Shown here: positions 48,554 to 57,829 of the stretch, in pieces | Numbering within the stretch: position 1 is the first letter of the stretch | How the letters are laid out: every line of letters starts with the position of its first letter | NCBI GenBank assembly: GCA_035530275.1 | Contig: DATKVC010000023.1 | Coordinates: 25,414 to 89,413, forward strand | Reading direction: 5' to 3' | Origin: CAIJMU01 sp035530275 | GTDB lineage: Bacteria; Spirochaetota; Spirochaetia; Treponematales; Rectinemataceae | Length of the DNA stretch: 64,000 bases | Made by a program: the position numbers and the translations under genes | The notes under the pieces: model-generated | Database searches by the model: none | What the model was told of the DNA's origin: nothing | Seen by the model: the letters and a program-made list of their open reading frames with translations, nothing else

Positions 48554-49951
48554 ATGAATTATGCAGAATATGCTGGCGAAGTGAACGAAGCACAAAATAT
48601 TCAGGGACGGAACGGCCACCATGGCGTCGGGTCGAAGCTGCGCGGATTTATCGGCGACTACTCCCATGCCCTGTCGTCCTTCAGCCCCAACGCGCGCCGT
48701 TTCCTTCTCGGTCAGATACTCCTGTGGATTGGCGCCAATCAGATCTCCCTCCTCCTCAGTCTCTATCTCAAGCGCATCGGCTATAGCGAGGACGCCATAG
48801 GCGGAGTCCTAGCGACCAAGGCCCTCGGCACGGCCCTGGTGGTGCTCCCGGCCTCCCTTCTCGCCGCTCGATTCAATCTCCGACTCCTCCTCCCCGTGTC
48901 GGCATTCCTCACGGCCGCGGCCTATGCGGCGCAGGCCCTGGGAGCCGCGGGTTCGCCCCTCCTCGCGGCGGCCTTCTTGTCGGGCGCCTTTTCGACCGTA
49001 TTCCAGGTGAGCGCCGGCCCCTTCTTCATCAGGAATTCGGGCGAGAGCGAAAGGATGCACCTTTTCAGCATCAACGGGGCCCTTTCGATGGGAACGGGCG
49101 TGATAGGCTCGAGCCTCGGCGGACTGCTCAAGGACGGGGCCTTCGCGATCACCGGCGACGAAATCGGCGCCTATCGCTTCGCCCTCGTCGTCGGCTGCCT
49201 CTTTCTCCTATCCGCCTGGATTCCCTTTTCGAAGATCGAGGAAGTGGGCGAAGCTCCGGAAGCGAAGGATGGCGCTCCCGCAGCGAGGGTAAGCGTTCCG
49301 GAAGCGAGGGGAGGCGCGCCAGATGCGAAGGCGCGGAAAGGCGCGAAGGACAGGAAGGCGGAAGCGAAACAGGTCGATCGCATCCCTCCTTCGCTGTGGC
49401 TCAGGCTCCTCCTTCCGGGCTTTTTGATCGGCACCGGGGCGGGGCTCACCATTCCCTACCTCAATCTCTATTTCAAGGACATGTTCTCTCTCGAGGACGG
49501 GGCCATCGGCGTGGCCGTCGCCGCGGGACAGATCGCCACCTTCATCGGCATGGCGAGCGGCCCGGCCCTCGCTCGGCGAATCGGCAAGCCCTGGGCTGTC
49601 GTGGGCACGCAGATAGCCTCGGTGCCCCTCATCCTCGTTCTCGCGTGGATTCATTCGCTGCCCCTCGCCATCATCGCCTACCTGCTCAGGCAGGCCCTGA
49701 TGAACCTCGCGACGCCGATTCAGGACATCTTCCTTCTCGAACTCGTGCCGCGTTCGCGGATGATCTTCCTCAACGCCGTCAGGACCCTCGTCTGGAACGC
49801 CTCGTGGACCATCGCCGCCCGCCTTTCGGGATGGTTCATCTGGAAGGGCGGCTTCGGGCCTTCCTTCACCCTCACCGCTGCCCTCTACACCTTCGGGACG
49901 GCCTTGTTTTGGCTTTTCTTCGTACGTCGAACCAAGCCCGTCATCTCATAG
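48554..49951 (+). CDS. MFS-family transporter
   Basis: 465 residues from an ATG at 48554 (upstream TTG disregarded). Twelve hydrophobic segments in two blocks are separated by a long cytoplasmic loop (~235-275) made of Ala/Pro/Lys/Glu-rich short repeats (EAPEAKDGAPAARVS, EARGGAPDAKARKGAKDRK). The first block has the typical SINGALSMGTGVIGSSLGGLL. Substrate unknown. Divergent from the XPB operon across 65 bp. Confidence 0.88.
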   Translation: MNYAEYAGEVNEAQNIQGRNGHHGVGSKLRGFIGDYSHALSSFSPNARRFLLGQILLWIGANQISLLLSLYLKRIGYSEDAIGGVLATKALGTALVVLPASLLAARFNLRLLLPVSAFLTAAAYAAQALGAAGSPLLAAAFLSGAFSTVFQVSAGPFFIRNSGESERMHLFSINGALSMGTGVIGSSLGGLLKDGAFAITGDEIGAYRFALVVGCLFLLSAWIPFSKIEEVGEAPEAKDGAPAARVSVPEARGGAPDAKARKGAKDRKAEAKQVDRIPPSLWLRLLLPGFLIGTGAGLTIPYLNLYFKDMFSLEDGAIGVAVAAGQIATFIGMASGPALARRIGKPWAVVGTQIASVPLILVLAWIHSLPLAIIAYLLRQALMNLATPIQDIFLLELVPRSRMIFLNAVRTLVWNASWTIAARLSGWFIWKGGFGPSFTLTAALYTFGTALFWLFFVRRTKPVIS

Positions 49952-50005
49952 GATCGCCGAGGCTGTCATCGCGTAGGGCCGCCGGAGCGAGACGCCTGCA
50001 TGTAC

Positions 50006-51100
50006 CTACGACCCGGCGCCTCTCGCGACGATCTCGAGGAGGATGGGCAGGTGATCGGACCAGCCCGACGCTTTCGAGTTGGACCAGGGAATCGGCGCGC
50101 CCGTGTCGTCGACCAGACCCTTGTCGAGCACCTCGAAGTCCAGATAGTCGAGGCCGCGGCCGTCGAGGAGTTCGGGGGAGAGCACGAATCCGTCTATCCG
50201 CTCGCGATTTCCCCGATAGGAATAACTATACCCTTCCGAGTCGTCCCAGGGGCTGAAGCCGATGAATGAACCAATTGGCTCGTTATTGTCGACATCTGCC
50301 GCCGCGAGAGAACCCCGGCCCGCCAGGCCGACCGAACCCGGGACAGTGGCGGCCGCGGGCATGAAGGCCGTGGGATAGCGCCCCCCTACGCGCGCTTGCT
50401 CATCGGGGCTCTCGTTGAAATCTCCGCAGGCTATGGCGACGAGCCCGGGGCTGGTCGCCTTCCCTTCCGCGACGATCCGGGAGAGGAGACGGGCAGACTC
50501 GATGCGCGAAGCCTCGGTGACCTCGGCCCCTTCGAGCTTCGACTTCCAATGATTGACCAAGACGGCGAAGGGCTGCCCCGACTTCGAGAAGCGGGCCTCG
50601 AGGATGGGACGCTCCCGACCGCCTCCGAGGTCGAGGCCCCAGGCCCGCGCGCCCTCGAGGGGTAGGCGCGAGAGAATGCCGAGGCCGATGGCCGAGCCTT
50701 CGGCCTTCGCGAAGGCGCGATGGCGATAGCCGCACGCGGCGAGGGGCCCCTTCGCGAGGTCGTCGAGGATGGATTTCTTTTCGATTTCGACGAGGCAGAG
50801 TATGTCGGGCCCAGGCGGGCCCCGCCTGCCCGAATCTCCTGCCCGGAGTATCACCTCGGCCAGGGCGTCGAGGCGGGCCCTGTACTTGGCCTCGCTCCAG
50901 GTGCCTCTATCGACGGAATACTCTGCGTACTCGTCCCCGTCATCGACGGGATCGAAGAGCGAGAGAACGTTCCAGCTCATTATTAGGATGGGAGTGTCGG
51001 CGTCTGTACGCGCGCCGGGCGCGATCGGCGCGCAGCAGGAGACGGCCAACGAAAGGCAGGCTGCGATGACGGCGGCGGCGAAGGAAGGGAACTGCTTCAT
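50006..51100 (-). CDS. lipoprotein of the endonuclease/exonuclease/phosphatase family
   Basis: 364 residues. An N-terminal lipobox-like SLAVSCCAP suggests an exported lipoprotein. EEP-fold motifs follow: ILIMSWNVLSLFD, DILCLVEIEKKSIL (metal Glu), FAVLVNHWKSK (His), AIACGDFNESPD (Asp-Asn) and a final SDHLPILLEI (Asp-His). All catalytic residues are present. Substrate could be nucleic acid or a phosphodiester lipid. Convergent with the MFS gene. Confidence 0.88.
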   Translation of the reverse strand: MKQFPSFAAAVIAACLSLAVSCCAPIAPGARTDADTPILIMSWNVLSLFDPVDDGDEYAEYSVDRGTWSEAKYRARLDALAEVILRAGDSGRRGPPGPDILCLVEIEKKSILDDLAKGPLAACGYRHRAFAKAEGSAIGLGILSRLPLEGARAWGLDLGGGRERPILEARFSKSGQPFAVLVNHWKSKLEGAEVTEASRIESARLLSRIVAEGKATSPGLVAIACGDFNESPDEQARVGGRYPTAFMPAAATVPGSVGLAGRGSLAAADVDNNEPIGSFIGFSPWDDSEGYSYSYRGNRERIDGFVLSPELLDGRGLDYLDFEVLDKGLVDDTGAPIPWSNSKASGWSDHLPILLEIVARGAGS

Positions 51101-51133
51101 GCAGCCCCAACGTCGCCGCCGACCGCGGATGCT

Positions 51134-51757
51134 TCAAAGCGAGAGGTCTGCCCTCGTTTTTCCTATCTTGGAGATGAGGCCGTAGGCGAGAGCCTCTTCC
51201 GAGTTCATCCAGTAGTCCCGATCCGTGTCTTTTATGACCCTTTCGAAGGTCTGTCCGGTTTCCTCGGCGATGATGCGATTGATCCTGTCGCGAGCCTTTT
51301 CGAGCTCTCGGGCGTGGATCTCGATGTCGGTCGCTACGCCCCGGATGCCCGACAGGGGCTGGTGGATGAGGTAGTGGGAATTGGGAAGACCGAAGCGCCT
51401 GTCCTTCGGCACCGCGAGGAGGATGAGGGCGGCCGCCGAGGCGACGAGGCCCATACCGAGAATGCGGACGGGCGCCTTCACGAAGCGGATCATGTCGAAA
51501 ATGGCGAAACCCGCGTCGACGTCGCCCCCGGGCGAATCGACGAAGAGATTTATCGGATCCTCGGACAGACTTTCGAGAAGAAGGAGCTGACGAATGACCC
51601 GTTCTCCCTGATCCTTGTCGATCTCGCCCGTGAGGAGGATGGTCCTGGTCTTGAGGAATTTTTCCGCAAGGGCGTCGTCCGGCTTGCGCTGCTTCTCTTC
51701 CTTTTCCTCTTCTTCTTCGCCTTCGGCTAGGGGGCGTCGGGGCATATCGAACTTCAT
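51134..51757 (-). CDS. clpP: ClpP-family serine peptidase
   Basis: 207 residues from the second Met, which has aaggag 5 nt upstream. The fold signature is NLFVDSPGGDVDAGFAIFDMI. The catalytic Ser lies in GLVASAAALILLAV (usually ASMGA/AAS), His in NSHYLIHQPLSG and Asp in the KDTDRDYWMNSEEALAYGLI segment. An acidic stretch (EGEEEEEKEE) at the N-terminus is unusual for ClpP and could alter docking to the ClpX/ClpA ATPase. No clpX is adjacent, so it may be a second, ClpP2-like paralogue. Confidence 0.9.
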   Translation of the reverse strand: MKFDMPRRPLAEGEEEEEKEEKQRKPDDALAEKFLKTRTILLTGEIDKDQGERVIRQLLLLESLSEDPINLFVDSPGGDVDAGFAIFDMIRFVKAPVRILGMGLVASAAALILLAVPKDRRFGLPNSHYLIHQPLSGIRGVATDIEIHARELEKARDRINRIIAEETGQTFERVIKDTDRDYWMNSEEALAYGLISKIGKTRADLSL

Positions 51758-51776
51758 CATGTCTCCTTGGGAGGGG

Positions 51777-51852
51777 CCGGCAGGCTTGGCTCAGCCGACA
51801 GTTTCGTCCAATATACCCAGACTCTCCCGATCGGCCAAGCCAGGCTGCCGGC
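51777..51852. repeat. inverted repeat spanning the clpP/tlpA promoter region
   Basis: gccggcaggcttggc (51777-51791) and gccaagccaggctgccggc (51834-51852) are complementary apart from a 4-nt bulge. The second arm covers the -35 box of the clpP promoter. Possible operator or DNA-looping site. Confidence 0.55.
51810..51838 (-). promoter_or_regulatory. promoter of clpP
   Basis: TTGGCC (51833-51838), 17-nt spacer and TATATT (51810-51815) on the minus strand. Confidence 0.6.
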
Positions 51853-51866
51853 GGTCTGAGCACCCC

Positions 51867-51895
51867 TTGTTCCAAAGGGGCCAATATAGTATTTT
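51867..51895 (+). promoter_or_regulatory. promoter of tlpA-ccdA
   Basis: TTGTTC (51867-51872), 17-nt spacer and TATTTT (51890-51895), 27 nt upstream of the ATG at 51922. Confidence 0.5.
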
Positions 51896-51921
51896 CCCGA
51901 TATTGCTTCTGAGGGGGTCTT

Positions 51922-52680
51922 ATGAGAATTTCCCGTCCGGCCGCAGCCCTTGCGGCAGGTATCGCCTTCCTTTCTATCGCCGCCTGTTCGAAGCCGGCAG
52001 CCGCCGCTTCAACCGCCGGTCAGTCGCCGGTGGCCAGCTCCAGCCAGTCCGGCGACCAGGCTATCGCCCAAACGGCCTCGGCCGTCACCTCAACCACGGC
52101 CTCGACCGGCTCCGGCGCGGCTCAATCCGCCGCCGCTCCCGTCGCGAACGCATCCCCCGCATCGGGCCCGAACGGCGCCCCCGCCACGACGATTTCCGCG
52201 GCGCCCAAGCCCTGGTATGCCGACAAGCTCGAGAAGCTCGGCTTCTATGTCTTCCCCGCACCCGTCGACGTCGGTGATTTCACCGTAGAATCCGCGAAGG
52301 GCGGCTCGACGAGCCTGTCGAAGGCCAAGGGCAAGCTCGTTCTCCTCAATTTCTGGGCGACCTGGTGCCCGCCCTGCCGCGCCGAGATGCCCTCGATCCA
52401 GAAACTCTGGGACAAGCGCAAGGACAAGAACTTCACCATCATCGCCGTCAGCGTCGGCGAGCAAAAGGATACGGTGACCAAGTTCGTCGCCGACAACCAT
52501 TACAGCTACCCCATCTTCCTCGACCCGAGCGGCCAGCTCGGCTCGGCCTTCAACGCCAGTTCGATCCCGACGACCTACATCATCGACAAGGACGGCAAGG
52601 TCATCGCCGGCACCCAGGGCGGACGCGAGTACGATAGCGCCGAGGTCCTCGCCGCCTTCGACGAACTCATGGCGAAATGA
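51922..52680 (+). CDS. TlpA/ResA-like thioredoxin lipoprotein
   Basis: 252 residues. Lipobox FLSIAAC at the N-terminus, then a long Ala/Ser/Pro/Thr-rich linker (~25-95) to keep the domain away from the membrane. The thioredoxin domain has the active site FWATWCPPCRAEMPS and the cis-Pro in SSIPTTYIID. It reduces disulfides in exported proteins or apocytochromes. Overlaps ccdA by 4 nt, which delivers its electrons. Confidence 0.93.
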   Translation: MRISRPAAALAAGIAFLSIAACSKPAAAASTAGQSPVASSSQSGDQAIAQTASAVTSTTASTGSGAAQSAAAPVANASPASGPNGAPATTISAAPKPWYADKLEKLGFYVFPAPVDVGDFTVESAKGGSTSLSKAKGKLVLLNFWATWCPPCRAEMPSIQKLWDKRKDKNFTIIAVSVGEQKDTVTKFVADNHYSYPIFLDPSGQLGSAFNASSIPTTYIIDKDGKVIAGTQGGREYDSAEVLAAFDELMAK

Positions 52681-53651
52681 GCGATCCGGGCATCATCGCC
52701 GCCTTCGGCGCCGGGCTGCTTTCCTTTCTCTCGCCCTGCGTTCTTCCCCTGATTCCGGCCTACCTGTCCTTCATTTCGGGATATGGGCTGGCCGACATCA
52801 GGAGCGGAAGCGCGCGGGGGCGAGTCATGGTACGAACCCTGGCCTTCGTCGCGGGCTTCACCATCGTCTTCGCGGTGTTGGGCGTGCTTTTCGCGGGGGG
52901 CGGCGCCCTTCTCGGCGGCGGCACGCCGAAACTCGGCCTCCAGGCCGGCGGCCTCTCTCCTTCTAAGATCGCGATGATCGTTGCCGGAATCGTCATCGTC
53001 CTTCTCGGGATCAATCTCGTCTTCGATTTCCTCAAGGTCCTGGCCCTCGAGGCGCGATTCCATCCCGACAAGGCGCCGCGCGGCATCTTCGGCTCCGTGA
53101 TCTTCGGCATGGCCTTCGCCGCGGGCTGGTCGCCCTGCATCGGGCCCATCCTGGCTTCGATACTCCTCGTCGCGGCGAGGGAGGCGAACATCGCGAAGTC
53201 CTTCGTCCTCCTCGGCTCCTATTCGCTCGGACTCGCCCTTCCCTTCATCGCGGTCGGTCTCTTCTTCGATCGGATGAAGCCGATCCTCGACTTCTTCAAG
53301 CGCAGGGCGAACGAGGTTCGGATCGTTTCCGGCCTCCTCCTCGTCGCCCTCGGTCTCTCGATGATCTTCGGCAAGCTCGCCTTCGTGAGCTCGGCGGCCG
53401 TCCAGACGGGCTTCAGTCTCAAGGCCGCCCTCGTAACCGACCCCGGCAGGCCCCGCCTCATCGCGGCCCTCATCTGGTCGATCCTTGCCCTTTCCGTGGT
53501 CGAGATTCCCTTGCTCCGGAAAAAGAACCTGGTCCATCCGGTAAGGATCGCCTTCATCGCGGTCTTCGTCGCCCTGGCCATCCTCGAACTTTCGGGCCTC
53601 ATCTCGACCCCGACCCTCGTGTCGGAGTGGCTCCTTTTCCAGGGAGCCTAG
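52677..53651 (+). CDS. ccdA: CcdA/DsbD-type transmembrane electron carrier
   Basis: 324 residues, about eight transmembrane segments. AGLLSFLSPCVLPLIPAYLSFISGY and FAAGWSPCIGPILASILLVAA carry the two conserved cysteines that pass electrons across the inner membrane. The C-terminal part is longer than minimal CcdA, adding two further helices. Translationally coupled to the TlpA-like lipoprotein. Confidence 0.93.
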   Translation: MSDPGIIAAFGAGLLSFLSPCVLPLIPAYLSFISGYGLADIRSGSARGRVMVRTLAFVAGFTIVFAVLGVLFAGGGALLGGGTPKLGLQAGGLSPSKIAMIVAGIVIVLLGINLVFDFLKVLALEARFHPDKAPRGIFGSVIFGMAFAAGWSPCIGPILASILLVAAREANIAKSFVLLGSYSLGLALPFIAVGLFFDRMKPILDFFKRRANEVRIVSGLLLVALGLSMIFGKLAFVSSAAVQTGFSLKAALVTDPGRPRLIAALIWSILALSVVEIPLLRKKNLVHPVRIAFIAVFVALAILELSGLISTPTLVSEWLLFQGA

Positions 53652-53699
53652 CGCGCACCGGAGGCGGCACGAGATTCAGGAACTCCGCGGCGAGGAGCG

Positions 53700-55709
53700 C
53701 TATCGCTTCCTCGCCGCGGAAAGGGCCCCTGCCTTCCGAGCCATTCCCTCGTCCCCTGCCAGAGTCTCGACGGCGACGGGCATCCGCCACCCCCAGTTCC
53801 AGGGATTGTCTGTGCCGGGCACGTTGACCCGCTCCAAAGCGGGATCGACTGGGCGATAGCTCTCCGACATCGCGAGCAGGTCCTGCAAGGGAAAGACCGC
53901 GATCATGGAAGCTGTGTGCGACAGGGCTTCCAGCAGAAAGCGGACGTCGTCGGGCCCCAATTGGTCGGGTGCCGGACCCGCGTCGCGGCCGAGGGTCTTC
54001 GCGGCGAAGGCCCAGGCCAATGGTCTGTCGGCTTCCTTCTGCCACCATTCGCGCAGCGAACTCGAATCGTGGACCGAGGGACAGACGACCGAGGCCCGCG
54101 GATAGTCGCCAGCCTCCACGAAGGGTTGACCGGCCTCATGCCAGCGCCTCGTCCAGCGCCAGACGCGGAGGCCGAGAATTCCCAATTCGTCGAGGACCTT
54201 CGGCACATAGGGCGGAATCCCGCCGAGATCCTCTGCGGTCGCGAGCATGTCGGTAAAGGAAGCGAGCCTTCCGAGAAGCGCCTTGCCCTTCGATTCGTGC
54301 AAGGCCAGGGATTCACGCTCGCGACCTGCGAAGAGCTCTTCGAGCCCCCGGCGCTCTCCGTCGGAGAGGGTCGGCCAGGCAGAGCTTTCGCGAAAACGCC
54401 AACTGGGGACGAAGCGGCCTTCCGCATATTCGAAAAGGCAGCGGTCGCGCCACGAGGCGAGGATGAAGTCGCGGAGGCCACCGTCGATGTCCGCCAGGGC
54501 TTCCACGATATCGGCCGTCCCCGCAATGTCCGAACGGAAAAGGAAGAGCTCCTCGTTGCCGATTCTCTCGAGGACAAGGGAAGCGACTCGCATCGCGGCC
54601 TCGCGGTCGCCCCGCGCCGCCTCGACTAGCCGCCCCTCGCGGATATGCGGACGCGATAGCCAGCGCAGCCTCGGCGCATCGAAACCGAGACCTTGGAGAT
54701 CGTCCCTCGTCACCGGCACATTGGGCAGGAAGACACCGAGCCACGCGTCCTGTTCCCTAGCGGAAGTTGTCCAGAGCCGGAAGAAGCCGAGCACATGGTC
54801 GATTCGATAGGCGGAGTAGTAGCGGGCGGCGATCGATAGACGTTCTCGCCAAAATGTGAAATCGCCGCGCTCCAGTTCATCCCAATTCCAGGCGGGGAAG
54901 CCCCAGTTCTGACCCAAGGGATTGTCGCCGTCGGGCGGCGAGCCTGCCGAGATGTCGAGTCTGAATATCGATCGGTTGGCCCAGACGTCGGCCGAATCCT
55001 TCCCTATGAGGATGGGAATATCGCCGAGAAGCTCGATCCCTTTTTTCGAGAGCTCCTTCGCGGCCGCCTCGAACTGCACCGAAGCGGCGAACTGGAGCCA
55101 GGCGCGGAAGCGCGTACCCGACTTCATTTCGGGAGCCGCCCAGAGGCGCTCGATCTCTCCCGGAGCCGGGTCGCGGCGCGAAGACCAGCTCCACCATGGC
55201 CCCTGGCCTTCTCGCCGCTTGATTTCGGAAAAGACGGCGTAGGGCCGCACCCAGGCGTTCGCGCGCATCCAGGCTTCGAAGCCCGGAAGAGCCGCGAGGC
55301 GGGCATCGAGGTCCGGGCCCGTATAGGCCGAAATGAAGAGGCGCTCGAGGAGGTCGAGCTTGGCCGAAAGGTATTCATGATAGGCCAGGCGAGCTATGCC
55401 CGCATGCGAATCGGCAAGGCGCCTTGCTCTGCCCACGATGTCCTGCGCCCGCTTCGCCTCGGGGAGATCCGCGACGCGGATATAGAGGGGGTGGAGGGCG
55501 AAGGCCGAGAGGGCCATATAGGGCGAGTTCATGCCTCCCGTGTCGTTGACCGGGAGAAGTTGGAGGAGGTCGAAGCCCCAGGAGAGGGTGAGGTCTCCGA
55601 GGAGGGCAAGGTCGGGGTACTCGCCGCAGGCAGGGGAAGCCTCCGTGCGCAGAGCGGAAAGGGCGACGACCATGCCCGTCCTCGGGCGCCCCGTAGTGGC
55701 GAATTTCAT
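53700..55709 (-). CDS. malQ: 4-alpha-glucanotransferase (GH77)
   Basis: 669 residues from an ATG at 55709 with ggagga upstream. GH77 features: WGFDLLQLLPVNDTGGMNSPYMALSAFALHPLYI, the nucleophile Asp in YRIDHVLGFFRLW, the acid/base Glu in AEDLGGIPPYV and the transition-state Asp in PSVHDSSSLREWW. In the last, THD is replaced by VHD. Amylomaltase for maltodextrin or glycogen metabolism. It is longer than bacterial MalQ (~500) because of inserts before the C-terminal catalytic residues. Confidence 0.92.
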   Translation of the reverse strand: MKFATTGRPRTGMVVALSALRTEASPACGEYPDLALLGDLTLSWGFDLLQLLPVNDTGGMNSPYMALSAFALHPLYIRVADLPEAKRAQDIVGRARRLADSHAGIARLAYHEYLSAKLDLLERLFISAYTGPDLDARLAALPGFEAWMRANAWVRPYAVFSEIKRREGQGPWWSWSSRRDPAPGEIERLWAAPEMKSGTRFRAWLQFAASVQFEAAAKELSKKGIELLGDIPILIGKDSADVWANRSIFRLDISAGSPPDGDNPLGQNWGFPAWNWDELERGDFTFWRERLSIAARYYSAYRIDHVLGFFRLWTTSAREQDAWLGVFLPNVPVTRDDLQGLGFDAPRLRWLSRPHIREGRLVEAARGDREAAMRVASLVLERIGNEELFLFRSDIAGTADIVEALADIDGGLRDFILASWRDRCLFEYAEGRFVPSWRFRESSAWPTLSDGERRGLEELFAGRERESLALHESKGKALLGRLASFTDMLATAEDLGGIPPYVPKVLDELGILGLRVWRWTRRWHEAGQPFVEAGDYPRASVVCPSVHDSSSLREWWQKEADRPLAWAFAAKTLGRDAGPAPDQLGPDDVRFLLEALSHTASMIAVFPLQDLLAMSESYRPVDPALERVNVPGTDNPWNWGWRMPVAVETLAGDEGMARKAGALSAARKR

Positions 55710-55805
55710 CGTTCCTCCCTCGGCCGTTTCTCGGCGCGGACCACCCGCGATCGCGTTGGCCCCTTCGCCCGGCAATTATAACTAGTTATTAGCATATCGC
55801 ATCGC

Positions 55806-57221
55806 TCAGGTCTTTGCGAGGAATTCCTTGAGCGCCTCGGCGATTCCCGAAACCTGCACCCAGCCGTCGGCGCCAGAATCGACCGGGCCGTCGCGGCTCG
55901 AGCCGCCGCCTTTGGCGCCTTGGCCCGTCCCCTTGCCGGGAGCCGGGGCGAGCACGCGCGGACCCAGGACCCGGTCGAAGCCGAGGCCCAGGGCCGCCTT
56001 GGCCCTTTGGGACATCCTCGTCACGGGACGGAGCTCCCCGGCCAGGGAAAGCTCGCCCGCGAGGGCGAGCCCCGATCGCAAGGCCGAGCCCGTGCGAGCG
56101 GACCAGAGAGCCGCCATCAGGGCGAAATCGATGCCCGGTTCGGAAAGCCGCATTCCGCCGGCCACGTTCACGTAAATGTCCTGGTCGGAGAATCTCAAGC
56201 CCGCGTGTTTCTCGAGGACGGCGGCGACTCGCGAAACGCGGGCCGTCTCGATCCTGTCCGAATAGACCCTCGTCAGGCCCGCCTTGGCCGCGACGGTGAG
56301 GGCCTGTATTTCCACGAGCAGGACCCGCGAGCCTTCGTGGACGGGAGCCACGGCGACGCCGGGCGGGAGGCCTGATTCGCGCTGCACGAGGAAGAGCCCC
56401 GTGGGATCGACCAGTTCGACGAGGCCCTTCGCCCCCATCCTGAACAGACCGATTTCGTCGATGCTGCCGAAACGATTTTTCGCGGCGCGGAGCACGCGGA
56501 GATCCCCTTCGCCCTGCTCGAATCCGAGCACCGCGTCGACGAGGTGTTCCGCCGCCTTCGGGCCGGCGATCATGCCGTCCTTCGTGACGTGGGCGACGAG
56601 GACGAGGCTGGCTTCATGCTCCTTCGCCCAGCCCACGAGTTCCTGGGCGCAGTATTTGATCTGATTGGCCGTGCCGGGTATGGCCCCTGCCTCTTCGGAA
56701 TGCAGGGTCTGGAGAGAATCGACGACGACGAGCGAGGGCTTCGCGGCGTCGAGGACCCTTCGTATCGCCGCAAGATCCCCCGTGGCGAGAACTTCGATTT
56801 TAGGATTCATCGCGCCGAGCCTTTCGGCCCGCAGCCTCAGTTGCACCGGCGACTCTTCCCCGGATATGTAGAGGATCGTGCCACCTACCTCCGAGGTGGC
56901 GCAAATTTGAAGGAGGAGGGTGCTTTTTCCGATGCCCGGCTCACCTCCGAGAAGGACGGCAGAGCCCCGCATGAGTCCGCCGCCGAGCACCCGGTCGAGC
57001 TCCCCGAGGCCGGTCGCGAATCTCGCCGTCCTCCCCGCTTCCACGGCGGTAAGGGGCACGGAAAAGGTTTCGCCCGCCCGGTCGCTGGCCGGATCGGCAG
57101 CGGCCTCGCGAAGACTGTTCCACTCCCCGCACTCCGGGCAGCGCCCGAGCCACTTCGCTTCGCTATGGCCGCAGGAGACGCAGCGATAGATCGTGGCCTT
57201 CTTGGCCGTGCTTCGTGCCAT
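55806..57221 (-). CDS. radA: DNA repair protein RadA (Sms)
   Basis: 471 residues. N-terminal zinc finger YRCVSCGHSEAKWLGRCPECGEWNS, Walker A GGEPGIGKSTLLLQ, Walker B-type LVVVDSLQTL, the RadA-specific KNRFGSIDEIGLF and the Lon-like C-terminal domain with an extra Gly/Lys/Ser-rich insertion (~430-455). Branch-migration helicase in recombination. Confidence 0.96.
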   Translation of the reverse strand: MARSTAKKATIYRCVSCGHSEAKWLGRCPECGEWNSLREAAADPASDRAGETFSVPLTAVEAGRTARFATGLGELDRVLGGGLMRGSAVLLGGEPGIGKSTLLLQICATSEVGGTILYISGEESPVQLRLRAERLGAMNPKIEVLATGDLAAIRRVLDAAKPSLVVVDSLQTLHSEEAGAIPGTANQIKYCAQELVGWAKEHEASLVLVAHVTKDGMIAGPKAAEHLVDAVLGFEQGEGDLRVLRAAKNRFGSIDEIGLFRMGAKGLVELVDPTGLFLVQRESGLPPGVAVAPVHEGSRVLLVEIQALTVAAKAGLTRVYSDRIETARVSRVAAVLEKHAGLRFSDQDIYVNVAGGMRLSEPGIDFALMAALWSARTGSALRSGLALAGELSLAGELRPVTRMSQRAKAALGLGFDRVLGPRVLAPAPGKGTGQGAKGGGSSRDGPVDSGADGWVQVSGIAEALKEFLAKT

Positions 57222-57340
57222 GACGAACCAATGTACCCGCGGAAGGCAAACGCTTCAACACGAGACGGAAAAACTCGGGGTGAAGGCTTTTTCGCATCTT
57301 CTGGATTATGATTTGCTGCAGATCCACCAAGGAGGCGGGA

Positions 57341-57751
57341 ATGGCGAAGAAGTCAGGAATGTCCATCGGACCGGATTCGATTCTCCAGGCATGCGTCGCG
57401 GTATTCTTCATCGTGGCGGGCATCCTCGGAATCCAGGCCTACAACTCCAATCTATCGGGGGTGATGCGCTTCCTCGGGAGGCACGACACACTCACCATCG
57501 TCGTGGCGATCGTCGAACTCGTCATCGGTATTGTCCTCGGCCTCGCCTTCTTCGTTCGGATTCCATCCTCCATCGCGGGCATCCTCGCCCTCGTCTTTCC
57601 CGTCTTATGGGCCGTCTGGATCGTTCTCGCCTGGTTCGGCCGCGACGCCTTCAAACCGGATTTCCTCTCTTGGCTCAACGGCTTCGTCCGCGACCTGATC
57701 ATTCTTGTCGCCCTCTGGATCTCTTCACGCCGTCTCGGCGGAGGGAATTGA
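57341..57751 (+). CDS. small integral membrane protein
   Basis: 136 residues from an ATG with aaggagg 6 nt upstream. Four hydrophobic helices (SILQACVAVFFIVAGILGIQ, LTIVVAIVELVIGIVLGLAFF, IAGILALVFPVLWAVWIVLAWF, LIILVALWISS). I do not recognise the family. It lies divergent from radA and 78 bp before rlmI. Confidence 0.7.
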   Translation: MAKKSGMSIGPDSILQACVAVFFIVAGILGIQAYNSNLSGVMRFLGRHDTLTIVVAIVELVIGIVLGLAFFVRIPSSIAGILALVFPVLWAVWIVLAWFGRDAFKPDFLSWLNGFVRDLIILVALWISSRRLGGGN

Positions 57752-57829
57752 AGGCAAGGCGCCGGCGAAGGGACGGCGCCGATTTCGCCGGGCCTTGTCC
57801 CTTTTCGCGTCCCCGCGTATCGTGGGGCG

